A stretch of DNA of 10,783 nucleotides, taken from NCBI GenBank assembly GCA_030045215.1, contig JASIBJ010000453.1, positions 1 through 10,783 of the forward strand, in the 5' to 3' direction. Source of the DNA: Streptosporangiaceae bacterium (GTDB taxonomy: Bacteria > Actinomycetota > Actinomycetes > Streptosporangiales > Streptosporangiaceae). Under the pieces are notes generated by a model that made no database searches, had not been told where the DNA came from, and saw only the letters and a program-made list of their open reading frames with translations. This document shows positions 5,375 to 10,783 of the stretch, piece by piece (the first letter of the stretch is position 1; every line of letters begins with the position of its first letter). A program made the position numbers and the translations under genes.

Positions 5375-5392
5375 CCGGCGGCAGGTTTGGGG

Positions 5393-5417
5393 CTCGGCCG
5401 CGACGCTACCGGCCGAG
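5393..5417. terminator. Hairpin between convergent peptidase and nitrobindin genes
   Basis: CTCGGCCG (5393-5400) and CGGCCGAG (5410-5417) form a perfect 8-bp stem with a 9-nt loop, in the 67-bp gap between two converging genes. It has no U tract on either strand, so it is at best a GC-only hairpin terminator serving both directions. Confidence 0.4.
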
Positions 5418-5441
5418 GCCCGGCCGGGCGACGCTAGCGGC

Positions 5442-5963
5442 TCAGGCGACGCGCTTGAGTTGCGCGGAGACGTGGGACTGCAGGGGCTGACCGACCGCGG
5501 CCATGTCGTAGGCCCAACCGAGGTCGGGGCCGATCAGGCCGTAAAGCCGCCTGCCCGCGGTGACCTCCTTGGCCGTAGCCGTCCGGACCACGGCGTCCGT
5601 GGCCATCTCGATCTTGGTGCCGGTCTGCTGGCCGATATAGATCTCCGTGATCCCGGTCGGGTGCGCGAGCACTACCTCAAGCCCGCCGTCGGCCTGGGGC
5701 CGCCAGAACCCGGTTTCCATCGCGAGTGGCCGACCGAGGGTGCCGTCTTCGGCGAGCAGCCAGGTCCGGCTCACGTAGATGAGGAATGGCTTGCCGTTAT
5801 GGCTGAAACTGATCTCCTGGCCGAAGTTCGCGCTCTCGATGGTGGGATAGCCGACCACGCCGGCGCCTTCCCACCGGCCGAGCAGAAACCGCAGCTGGGT
5901 CAGGCTCGGGTGCAATTCGTAGTCCTCGGGCGGCCCATCGGGGCCGCGTTCTGGTGTGCCCAT
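5442..5963 (-). CDS. Nitrobindin-type heme-binding beta-barrel protein (FABP-like)
   Basis: The 173-residue cytoplasmic protein belongs to the nitrobindin/DUF1794 family, a ten-stranded barrel that binds ferric heme and can react with nitric oxide or isomerise peroxynitrite. The diagnostic LLGRWEGAGVV is at residues 27-37, followed by FGQEISFSHNGKPFL and ETGFWRP. The C-terminal QSHVSAQLKR holds H164, matching the axial heme ligand of the family (H155 in M. tuberculosis Rv2717c, from memory). Length is usual. The ATG at 5963 follows the stop of a 42-residue membrane protein gene by 12 bp and has only a weak ribosome binding site, so coupled translation is likely. A DsrE gene is divergent from this pair. 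Confidence 0.9.
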   Translation of the reverse strand: MGTPERGPDGPPEDYELHPSLTQLRFLLGRWEGAGVVGYPTIESANFGQEISFSHNGKPFLIYVSRTWLLAEDGTLGRPLAMETGFWRPQADGGLEVVLAHPTGITEIYIGQQTGTKIEMATDAVVRTATAKEVTAGRRLYGLIGPDLGWAYDMAAVGQPLQSHVSAQLKRVA

Positions 5964-5975
5964 CGGAAGATCCCG

Positions 5976-6104
5976 TCAGTGGTCAGGTTGCCCGTCAGGT
6001 CCGTCGGTGCCACTGCGGCCCAGGGCGAGCGTCAGCAGCAAGCAGGCGACAGCGATGGCCCAGAAGGTGCTGACCAGCACGATGCTGCAGATCAGTACGG
6101 TCAT
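5976..6104 (-). CDS. 42-residue single-pass membrane protein, unknown function
   Basis: ATG at 6104 opens a 42-codon frame. Residues 2-28 (TVLICSIVLVSTFWAIAVAC and following LLLTLALG) form one hydrophobic helix. A short polar, acidic tail follows (R30 to the end, with DGPDGQPDH). No domain is recognised. Evidence that it is real: TACATT lies exactly six bases before the ATG, as for other leaderless genes here; the stop is 12 bp before the nitrobindin start; and a clean transmembrane helix is unlikely by chance in GC-rich noncoding sequence. The open frame extends upstream across the dsrE gene on the other strand, but that part is a shadow. It might anchor or partner the nitrobindin, which is inference. 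Confidence 0.6.
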   Translation of the reverse strand: MTVLICSIVLVSTFWAIAVACLLLTLALGRSGTDGPDGQPDH

Positions 6105-6110
6105 TCTGCG

Positions 6111-6116
6111 AATGTA
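6111..6116 (-). promoter_or_regulatory. -10 element of a leaderless promoter for the membrane protein/nitrobindin pair
   Basis: TACATT on the minus strand (6116-6111), then CGCAGA, then the ATG at 6104. It is one of the AT-richest hexamers in the 184-bp gap between this gene and dsrE. The rest of that gap shows no other clear element apart from the dsrE promoter. Confidence 0.5.
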
Positions 6117-6275
6117 AGGCAGCAATCCGGCCGAGTACGGCACGCCACGCCGCCCGGTCCCCTCGACCAAGTTTCGTCGGGACGGAGCCTTGGGACAGGT
6201 AGAGGGCCCCTCATGTTCCGAGGCGAAGAGAACCCACTCGCCGGATCCCCGGCACATATGCGCGGCGGCGCGCGC

Positions 6276-6281
6276 TAGGGT
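6276..6281 (+). promoter_or_regulatory. -10 element of a leaderless dsrE-family promoter
   Basis: TAGGGT (6276-6281) is followed by seven bases (GCCTGCC) and the ATG at 6289. No Shine-Dalgarno sequence is present. This helps choose ATG 6289 over the upstream in-frame ATG at 6190. Confidence 0.5.
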
Positions 6282-6288
6282 GCCTGCC

Positions 6289-6654
6289 ATGAGCTCCCGC
6301 GCGCTTGTAGTAAAAGTCACCGTCGGCAAGGAAGAACCGGAACGCTGCAACCAGGCCTTCACGGTGGCCGCCACCGCCGCCTCAAGCGGCGTGCCGGTGT
6401 CGTTGTGGCTGACCGGCGAGTCCGCCTGGTTCGCCCTGCCGGACGGCTGCCAAGACCTTGAGCTACCGCATGCGGCCCCGCTACCCGAGCTGTTTGCGAG
6501 GATCCTGGCCGAGGGAACCGTGACGGTATGCACGCAGTGCGCGGCCCGCCGTGAGATCGGCGAGGAAGATGTGGTTAAGGGAGTCAGGATCGCTGGCGCA
6601 GCCACGTTCGTGGCCGAGGTGCTTGCCGAGGGAGCACAGGCTCTCGTCTACTGA
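6289..6654 (+). CDS. DsrE/DsrF-like family protein
   Basis: The 121-residue protein has the DsrE-like alpha/beta fold pattern: an opening strand ALVVKVTVGKE, a helix with Q22-A32 (QAFTVAATAAS), a second strand VPVSLWLTGESAW (35-47) and a C-terminal VVKGVRIAGAATFVAEVLAEGAQALVY. Members carry sulfur on a cysteine in sulfur relay or have unknown roles. Cysteines are C20, C54, C81 and C84; the C81-x-x-C84 pair lies where the family's active cysteine usually is, so a redox, persulfide or metal role is possible. The ATG at 6289 is preferred because of TAGGGT-N7 and because the conserved domain begins there. It diverges from the nitrobindin pair and converges with gatD, with a 10-bp gap. The substrate is unknown. 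Confidence 0.83.
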   Translation: MSSRALVVKVTVGKEEPERCNQAFTVAATAASSGVPVSLWLTGESAWFALPDGCQDLELPHAAPLPELFARILAEGTVTVCTQCAARREIGEEDVVKGVRIAGAATFVAEVLAEGAQALVY

Positions 6655-6664
6655 GGCTGGCCCG

Positions 6665-7408
6665 TCAGCCGGTTGATGTCGTCGCGGCCAGCCGCTCGGC
6701 CCGAAGCTGCCTGGCCCATTCCTCGGACACTGTCGGCAGCGGCGCGAGCGGACCGACAGCCCAGCCGAGGAGAAGGTCGGCGAGCCCCGGGTTGCGCGCG
6801 AGCGCGGGCCCGTGGAGGTAGGTGCCCAGTATTTTCCCCGTGTATGCGCCTTCTGTACCGTCGCCGTTGCCTACGCCCAGCGTCACCCGGGCGAGGGGTC
6901 GCGCGCCTTGGCCGATCTTGGTGACGCCCTGGTGGTTCTCGAACCCCGTGAGCCTCGGCACGCCCAACGCGGGGTCGACGTCCGCCACGATCTCGCCGAC
7001 CCCGCGACGCTCGCCGCGTCCGCTGGTCACGTCCAGGATGGACAGACCGGGAAGGCGCTCGCCGTCGACGCCGCCGAACTCGCGCCCGAGGAGCTGATAT
7101 CCGGCACACACGGCGAACACCACGGCACCGCGCTCGGCGGCGCGGGCCAGTCCACCGTCGGCGCGCAGCCTGGTGGCCGCCAGAATCTGGGGCAGGTCCT
7201 CGCCGCCGCCAAGCAGGTAGATGTCGCCGTCTTCAGGAACCGGCTGGTCGGCGTTTACTTCCACGGCCTCGACCTGGATATCGCGAAGCGACGCACGGCG
7301 GGCCAGCACAAGCAGGTTCCCCCGGTCGCCGTAGGTGCTGAGCAGGTCGGGATAGACCCAGACCAGCCGGACCGGGCGCTCGCCGTGGGCTCTGATGGGC
7401 TGTGTCAC
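6665..7408 (-). CDS. gatD: Lipid II isoglutaminyl synthase, glutaminase subunit GatD
   Basis: GatD is a class I glutamine amidotransferase. It releases ammonia from glutamine for MurT, which amidates the D-glutamate of the lipid II stem peptide to D-isoglutamine on the inner membrane face. From the GTG at 7408 the protein has 247 residues. The nucleophile C101 is in VVFAVCAGYQLLG, and H199 is in LGTYLHGPAL; NLLVL and YLLGGGEDLPQ near the start are typical of the CobB/GatD type. The frame is open to an ATG at 7441, overlapping murT, but the GTG has GGAGG 7 nt upstream and lies 16 bp after the murT stop. Operon with murT; the order murT-gatD is the usual one. Confidence 0.93.
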   Translation of the reverse strand: MTQPIRAHGERPVRLVWVYPDLLSTYGDRGNLLVLARRASLRDIQVEAVEVNADQPVPEDGDIYLLGGGEDLPQILAATRLRADGGLARAAERGAVVFAVCAGYQLLGREFGGVDGERLPGLSILDVTSGRGERRGVGEIVADVDPALGVPRLTGFENHQGVTKIGQGARPLARVTLGVGNGDGTEGAYTGKILGTYLHGPALARNPGLADLLLGWAVGPLAPLPTVSEEWARQLRAERLAATTSTG

Positions 7409-7415
7409 GCGGTCC

Positions 7416-7420
7416 CCTCC
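7416..7420 (-). promoter_or_regulatory. Ribosome binding site fixing the gatD start
   Basis: GGAGG (7420-7416, minus strand) with 7 nt to the GTG at 7408. The alternative ATG at 7441 has no such match and would overlap the end of murT. Confidence 0.75.
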
Positions 7421-7424
7421 GGCA

Positions 7425-8663
7425 TCATTCGGTCCGGCCAAGCACGGCGCGGATCTGCTGGAATGCCGTGTAGTTGGCGATCACGTCAAGCTCGCCCTCC
7501 GGCACGCGGTCTACCGCGTCCTCTATTCCGTCGGCGAGTTCGAAGTCGATGTCGTCGGCTTCCAGCCGGACCGCGAGATCCAGCCGCCGCTCGCCGGCAA
7601 CAAGGACCGGGCGGCCCCGTAGCACTCGGTAGTCGACGTCCCATAGCCAGGACGTGTCCTTCCCGTCGGGCACCTGGGCGTTGACCGCCAGGAGCACCGG
7701 AGCAGGAGCAGGCGTTAGCACGTCGAAGGCTTCCAGCCACCCGGCCGGGTTCTTGGCCAGCAAGAGCCTGATCTTGCGACCGCGGCGCAGGACCTGGGTG
7801 TAGCGGCCGGCCACGGAGGTTACCTTCCGCAGGTGAGGCAGGGCCTGCTCGACGGGCACGCCGAAGAACGCCCCCACGGCGAGCGCGACGACGGCATTGG
7901 ACCGGTTCGCGCGGCCTGGCAGGGCCAGGTCGAGCTCGCTGACCTGGCCGGCGTCATCGATGACCGACTGGCCGCTGAGTACCCAGCTCGTCGGCGGCCG
8001 GGCGAAGCGGCACTCGCCGCACCGCCACCCGAGCTCATCCCGGCGCAGGTGCGATCCGCATTCCGGACAGCACCACGAGTCCTCGTGCCACCGCTGGCCC
8101 GCGGCCACCCAGGTCACCCGCGGTGCGAGCGAGGCCGCCCAGGCGACCAGCGGATCGTCGGCGTTAGCCACGACCTGGCAGCCCTCCGCGTCGGCCAGTG
8201 CCCTCCGCCAGCGGCGCGCGGTCATCCAGATCTCGGCCGCGCGGTCCATCTGGTCGCGGCTCAGGTTCAGCAGCACGACCACCCTGGGCCTGGTGGCCTC
8301 GATGACCGCCGGCAGGTAGCGCTCATCGACCTCAAGCGCCGCGTACGGGGCGTCCTGGGCCCGCCCGAGCGCGGAGGCCAGTCCGGCCTCCATATTCGCG
8401 CCGAACGCGTTGCTGGCGACCTCCTGGCCGAGCGAGCCGAGCGCCGCCGAGATCAGCCTGGTGGTAGTCGTCTTGCCGTTGGTACCGGTAACGAGGACGA
8501 CTTGGCGGTCCTCTGCGAGCAGCCGGAGCAGGTCAGGCTCTACCCGCAGGCCGAGCACGCCACCGATGACTGATCCGTCGCCGCGGCCGGTCAGCCGGGA
8601 CACTCGGCCCGCCGCGCCGCTAATCGACGTAGCGAGGCGCGCGCGCAGCGGGAGCTTGCTCAT
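7425..8663 (-). CDS. murT: Lipid II isoglutaminyl synthase, Mur ligase-like subunit MurT
   Basis: MurT uses ATP to activate the alpha-carboxyl of D-Glu in lipid II and joins it to ammonia from GatD. From ATG 8663 it has 412 residues. Visible parts are the Mur-ligase P-loop VTGTNGKTTTTR (about 58-69), the central-domain segment LNLSRDQMDRAAEI (132-145), a MurT-specific zinc ribbon with C199-x-x-C202 and C215-x-x-C218, and the C-terminal DUF1727 domain with DTSWLWDVD (336-344). An aspartate of that last motif is reported to complete the GatD Cys-His triad. The open frame extends to 8729, but the added 22 residues are basic and unlike the family; TAGCAT lies 8 nt before ATG 8663. It heads a two-gene operon with gatD. 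Confidence 0.94.
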   Translation of the reverse strand: MSKLPLRARLATSISGAAGRVSRLTGRGDGSVIGGVLGLRVEPDLLRLLAEDRQVVLVTGTNGKTTTTRLISAALGSLGQEVASNAFGANMEAGLASALGRAQDAPYAALEVDERYLPAVIEATRPRVVVLLNLSRDQMDRAAEIWMTARRWRRALADAEGCQVVANADDPLVAWAASLAPRVTWVAAGQRWHEDSWCCPECGSHLRRDELGWRCGECRFARPPTSWVLSGQSVIDDAGQVSELDLALPGRANRSNAVVALAVGAFFGVPVEQALPHLRKVTSVAGRYTQVLRRGRKIRLLLAKNPAGWLEAFDVLTPAPAPVLLAVNAQVPDGKDTSWLWDVDYRVLRGRPVLVAGERRLDLAVRLEADDIDFELADGIEDAVDRVPEGELDVIANYTAFQQIRAVLGRTE

Positions 8664-8671
8664 AACGGCCG

Positions 8672-8677
8672 ATGCTA
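8672..8677 (-). promoter_or_regulatory. -10 element of a probable leaderless murT-gatD promoter
   Basis: TAGCAT on the minus strand (8677-8672) is separated by eight bases (CGGCCGTT) from the ATG at 8663. That would give a leader of 0-2 nt. It is the same hexamer as at proC. It lies between a 14-bp repeat tract and murT. Confidence 0.45.
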
Positions 8678-8720
8678 TCCGCCGGCGGCGTCTGGCTGGT
8701 GCCATCCGCCGGTGCTGTCC

Positions 8721-8762
8721 GGCTGGCACTGTACGGCTGGCACTGTCCGGCTGGCACTGTCC
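8721..8762. repeat. 14-bp direct repeat, three copies
   Basis: GGCTGGCACTGTAC (8721-8734) is followed by two exact copies of GGCTGGCACTGTCC (8735-8748, 8749-8762), with a decayed copy just to the left (GCCGGTGCTGTCC, 8708-8720). The tract fills much of the 105-bp gap between the HerA-like gene and murT. Its copies are a near-perfect direct array, so slippage or a protein-binding array are both possible. Confidence 0.85.
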
Positions 8763-8768
8763 GCCGTG

Positions 8769-10783
8769 CTACCCGCCCGCGGCGTCCGGCTCGGAGGCCG
8801 CGAGGACGCTCGCCTGATCGTCGGAGCCGACGATGAACCGGCGCGGCCAGGAAAGTATCGCCTCGAGCCAGCCGGTGACCCCCATCTCGCCCGCGGCCTT
8901 GCGCAACTGGCCGCGGTGGCTGACGCCGATGGCGACGACCGCGAGGTCCTCGATGAACTCGCTCTGATCATCCTCGCCGAGCAGCGCCGTCCAGGCGAGC
9001 AGCCGGTTGCGGGGCACCTCCATCGACAGGGCGTGCCGCCGCAGGCCGCTGATCCGCTGGCCGACCTTCACGCCTGGGCGGTCGGCCAGGCCCGCAAGTG
9101 CGTAGTCAAGCTGCGGTGCGGGCGCAAACGGATCCGGCGCCTGCCCGTCGAGCGGGCAAACCCGCTCAAGCTCGTGCAGCCACTGCAGTTGCGGTATCAC
9201 CCACATCGGCCCGGCCATTGTGCCCGCCCCTTTGCCGCCGCCGAGCATCCCGGCGGCATGCTCCGCACAGGTCGCGGCGAGCTCCTGCGGATTGAGGCTG
9301 ATCCGCAGGGCCTGCTCTCGGCCCCGCAGGGACCGGTCAAGCGCGGCAGCCAGCAGGCACTCGCGGAGGCGGGGCTCCAGGCTCGCCCACCGCTCCCGGA
9401 GCGGAATCGGCACTCGCGGCCGCGGCCGGTTCGTGAGGAAGGCCAGCACGTAGGCCTCCGTCCATACTCGCAGCCACGCATCGCCCGGATCGGCGGCGAG
9501 CAACTCGGCGGAGCGGATCTCGGCCAGCGTGCACGGTCGCTCCCCCCTGCACGACCTGCCGCACGCGGCCGATCGCCGGCCGGCCAGCAAGGCCGATCCG
9601 GCCGGTGCGTCATCGGCCGGGGCGCGCGCGGCCGGCTCGCCTTCGACCGCGCTGCCGGCGGTACCCGCGCCGTTCTCGTCGAAGGGCACCCGGATCCGCA
9701 GCGGCCGGTCCATGCCATCGCCGAAAACGGCGGCCTCGCCCGGCATCATCGAGACCACCTGCCTGGACTGGTTGTCGTCCAGGTTCATCGTGGCGCCGAC
9801 GAGACGGCGATCGTCGTCGGCCGGCAGCCTGTGCATGATCTTGAGCGCTGTGTTCTTCACCGCGTCCGGCACCAGCTTGGCCGGGATCTGCTCGGCGATG
9901 ATGATTCCCTCGCCGTACGCGCGGATCTCCGCCAGCATGCTCGCGAACAGCTCGACCGCGTGCCCGCTGGCGCCCTCCCGTCCGGCCCGTAGCAGCCGGT
10001 GCGCTTCCTCCACGACGATGACGTGGCGCAGGATCTGGTCGTCAGCCTGGCGCGCCCGCAACCGCAGGTGCTCGACGATCCGGATCAGCACAGTTCCGAT
10101 GAGGAACGCCTTATCCTCGTCGTTGGCGATGTCTTCGAGCGCGAGCACGATGTCCTGGCTGAGCAGCTGGCCTATGTCGGCCGGGTGACCGCCCTCGAAG
10201 AACCGGCCGGCCGAGCCGGTGCGCAGCGACCGCAGCCGGACGTCCACGAATCCGCGCACGTCGGCCTGGAGCTCGGGCCCGTAGCCGACGTCGCCGATGA
10301 CCGACAGTGCGGCCGCCTGCAGCCTGGCTAGCGTCGGCACCGCGGGCGGCGCGGCGGCATCGGCGCGCCCGGCTCCGGTCTGCGGGTCCCAGCCGCACTC
10401 TTCGTAGGCACGCTGCAGGGCCTGCGAGATGATCTGGGGGAACGGCTCTTTGGCGTCGAACGCGGCAAGGAACAGCGCGCGGACCATGTCGATGTGGGCC
10501 TGGACCGGGTAGCCGGGCTCGGGGGACAGCGGGCTGAGCGACAGCGGCAGCGAATGCGGATCGCCCGGGCTGATCACGGTAACGGGCGCGGCACCGGAGC
10601 GCCTGGCGGCCAGGGCCGCGTACTCGGACTTCACCGGCTCGATGGCCAGCCAGCCGACTCCGGCCTTTGTGAGTTGGTCCAGGATGTGCCGGACGGTCTG
10701 GGACTTGCCGGCACCGGTCGCCCCCGTCACCAGCGCGTGCCGGTTCACGGTCGTCAGCGGCACCCTGAGCAGTCCGACCGGGC
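8769..10783 (-). CDS. HerA/DUF87-type hexameric ATPase, N-terminus outside the window
   Basis: The frame stays open to the window edge, and residues before the GTG at 10763 (PVGLLRVPLTTVNRHALVTG) read as normal family sequence, so the true start lies outside. Counting from 10763, the Walker A GATGAGKS is at 14-21 and the Walker B HVIVVEEAHRLL at 247-258. The downstream segment IIIAEQIPAKLVPDAVKNT (287-305) is typical of HerA/VirB4-like ATPases, which move or process DNA as hexamers. After residue 360 comes a linker, a cysteine group C401-x3-C405-x5-C411, and about 250 residues with no domain I recognise, including many Trp and Arg. Such ATPases work with nucleases (NurA, Sir2 or others) in repair or phage defence; no partner is visible here, and upstream genes are missing. 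A 105-bp gap separates it from murT. Confidence 0.85.
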   Translation of the reverse strand, partial: PVGLLRVPLTTVNRHALVTGATGAGKSQTVRHILDQLTKAGVGWLAIEPVKSEYAALAARRSGAAPVTVISPGDPHSLPLSLSPLSPEPGYPVQAHIDMVRALFLAAFDAKEPFPQIISQALQRAYEECGWDPQTGAGRADAAAPPAVPTLARLQAAALSVIGDVGYGPELQADVRGFVDVRLRSLRTGSAGRFFEGGHPADIGQLLSQDIVLALEDIANDEDKAFLIGTVLIRIVEHLRLRARQADDQILRHVIVVEEAHRLLRAGREGASGHAVELFASMLAEIRAYGEGIIIAEQIPAKLVPDAVKNTALKIMHRLPADDDRRLVGATMNLDDNQSRQVVSMMPGEAAVFGDGMDRPLRIRVPFDENGAGTAGSAVEGEPAARAPADDAPAGSALLAGRRSAACGRSCRGERPCTLAEIRSAELLAADPGDAWLRVWTEAYVLAFLTNRPRPRVPIPLRERWASLEPRLRECLLAAALDRSLRGREQALRISLNPQELAATCAEHAAGMLGGGKGAGTMAGPMWVIPQLQWLHELERVCPLDGQAPDPFAPAPQLDYALAGLADRPGVKVGQRISGLRRHALSMEVPRNRLLAWTALLGEDDQSEFIEDLAVVAIGVSHRGQLRKAAGEMGVTGWLEAILSWPRRFIVGSDDQASVLAASEPDAAGG

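Noticed and set aside
6190..6288. 33-residue N-terminal extension of the DsrE-family protein
   Set aside because: The extension lacks family similarity, and TAGGGT-N7 supports ATG 6289 as start.
5976..6605. 209-codon minus-strand frame ending at 5976
   Set aside because: Its first two thirds are antisense to the DsrE-family gene and the intergenic region; only the last 42 codons, with their own promoter-like element and a transmembrane helix, are credible.
7409..7441. Upstream ATG start for gatD
   Set aside because: It would overlap murT and has no ribosome binding site, unlike the GTG at 7408.
8664..8729. 22-residue basic N-terminal extension of MurT
   Set aside because: Arg-rich and unlike MurT proteins; the -10-like TAGCAT lies inside it.
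8712..9992. 426-codon plus-strand frame opposite the HerA-like gene
   Set aside because: It has no recognisable domain and is the mirror of a gene with Walker A and B motifs; long antisense frames are expected at this GC content.

Overview
This window is high-GC DNA from an actinomycete. Supporting signs are GTG as well as ATG starts, several apparently leaderless genes, an S. coelicolor-like Nur regulator, a BldC-type small HTH protein next to proC, and a MurT/GatD pair. A Streptomyces or Streptosporangiales-like relative fits; I cannot place it more narrowly from sequence alone. Nothing looks like a prophage, IS element or CRISPR array.

Layout, left to right. (1) 164-4053 is a long minus-strand run. 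In transcription order it holds a Fur-family regulator of the Nur type (3640-4053), three imperfect tandem repeats of 50/59/59 bp (3471-3649), a YgfZ/GcvT-like Fe-S protein (2389-3426), a monofunctional proline dehydrogenase (1408-2343), pyrroline-5-carboxylate reductase proC (566-1363), and a 67-residue excisionase/BldC-like DNA-binding protein (164-367). (2) 4054-4471 is a 418-bp gap that is not empty. On the plus strand it carries a promoter-like pair, a very long Shine-Dalgarno match, a 12-codon ORF with a CxxC, a 14-bp stem that can form a pseudoknot, further hairpins and a good intrinsic terminator at 4337-4359. Together these look like a structured RNA of about 235 nt, either a small RNA or a terminator-type leader of the next gene. 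(3) 4472-5374 encodes a secreted G1-family (eqolisin) glutamic endopeptidase. (4) 5442-6104 (minus) holds a nitrobindin-type heme protein preceded by a 42-residue single-pass membrane protein. Divergent from them is a DsrE-family protein (6289-6654). (5) 6665-8663 (minus) is the murT-gatD operon for amidation of lipid II stem peptides. (6) 8769-10783 (minus) is most of a HerA/DUF87-type ATPase whose N-terminus lies outside the window.

How the genes fit together. proC and the proline dehydrogenase run opposite directions of the proline/P5C interconversion. The Nur regulator, YgfZ, nitrobindin and DsrE proteins share a metal, heme, iron-sulfur or sulfur-relay theme. MurT and GatD form one two-subunit enzyme. 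Six starts (nur, ygfZ, proC, the 42-residue membrane gene, dsrE, murT) have a TANNNT hexamer 6-8 nt upstream of the start codon, which fits leaderless transcription. gatD, the proline dehydrogenase gene and the peptidase gene instead have clear ribosome binding sites.

The most promising undescribed element is the structured RNA at about 4125-4360. Next are the G-rich repeat array that supplies the nur stop codon and the small membrane protein upstream of nitrobindin.
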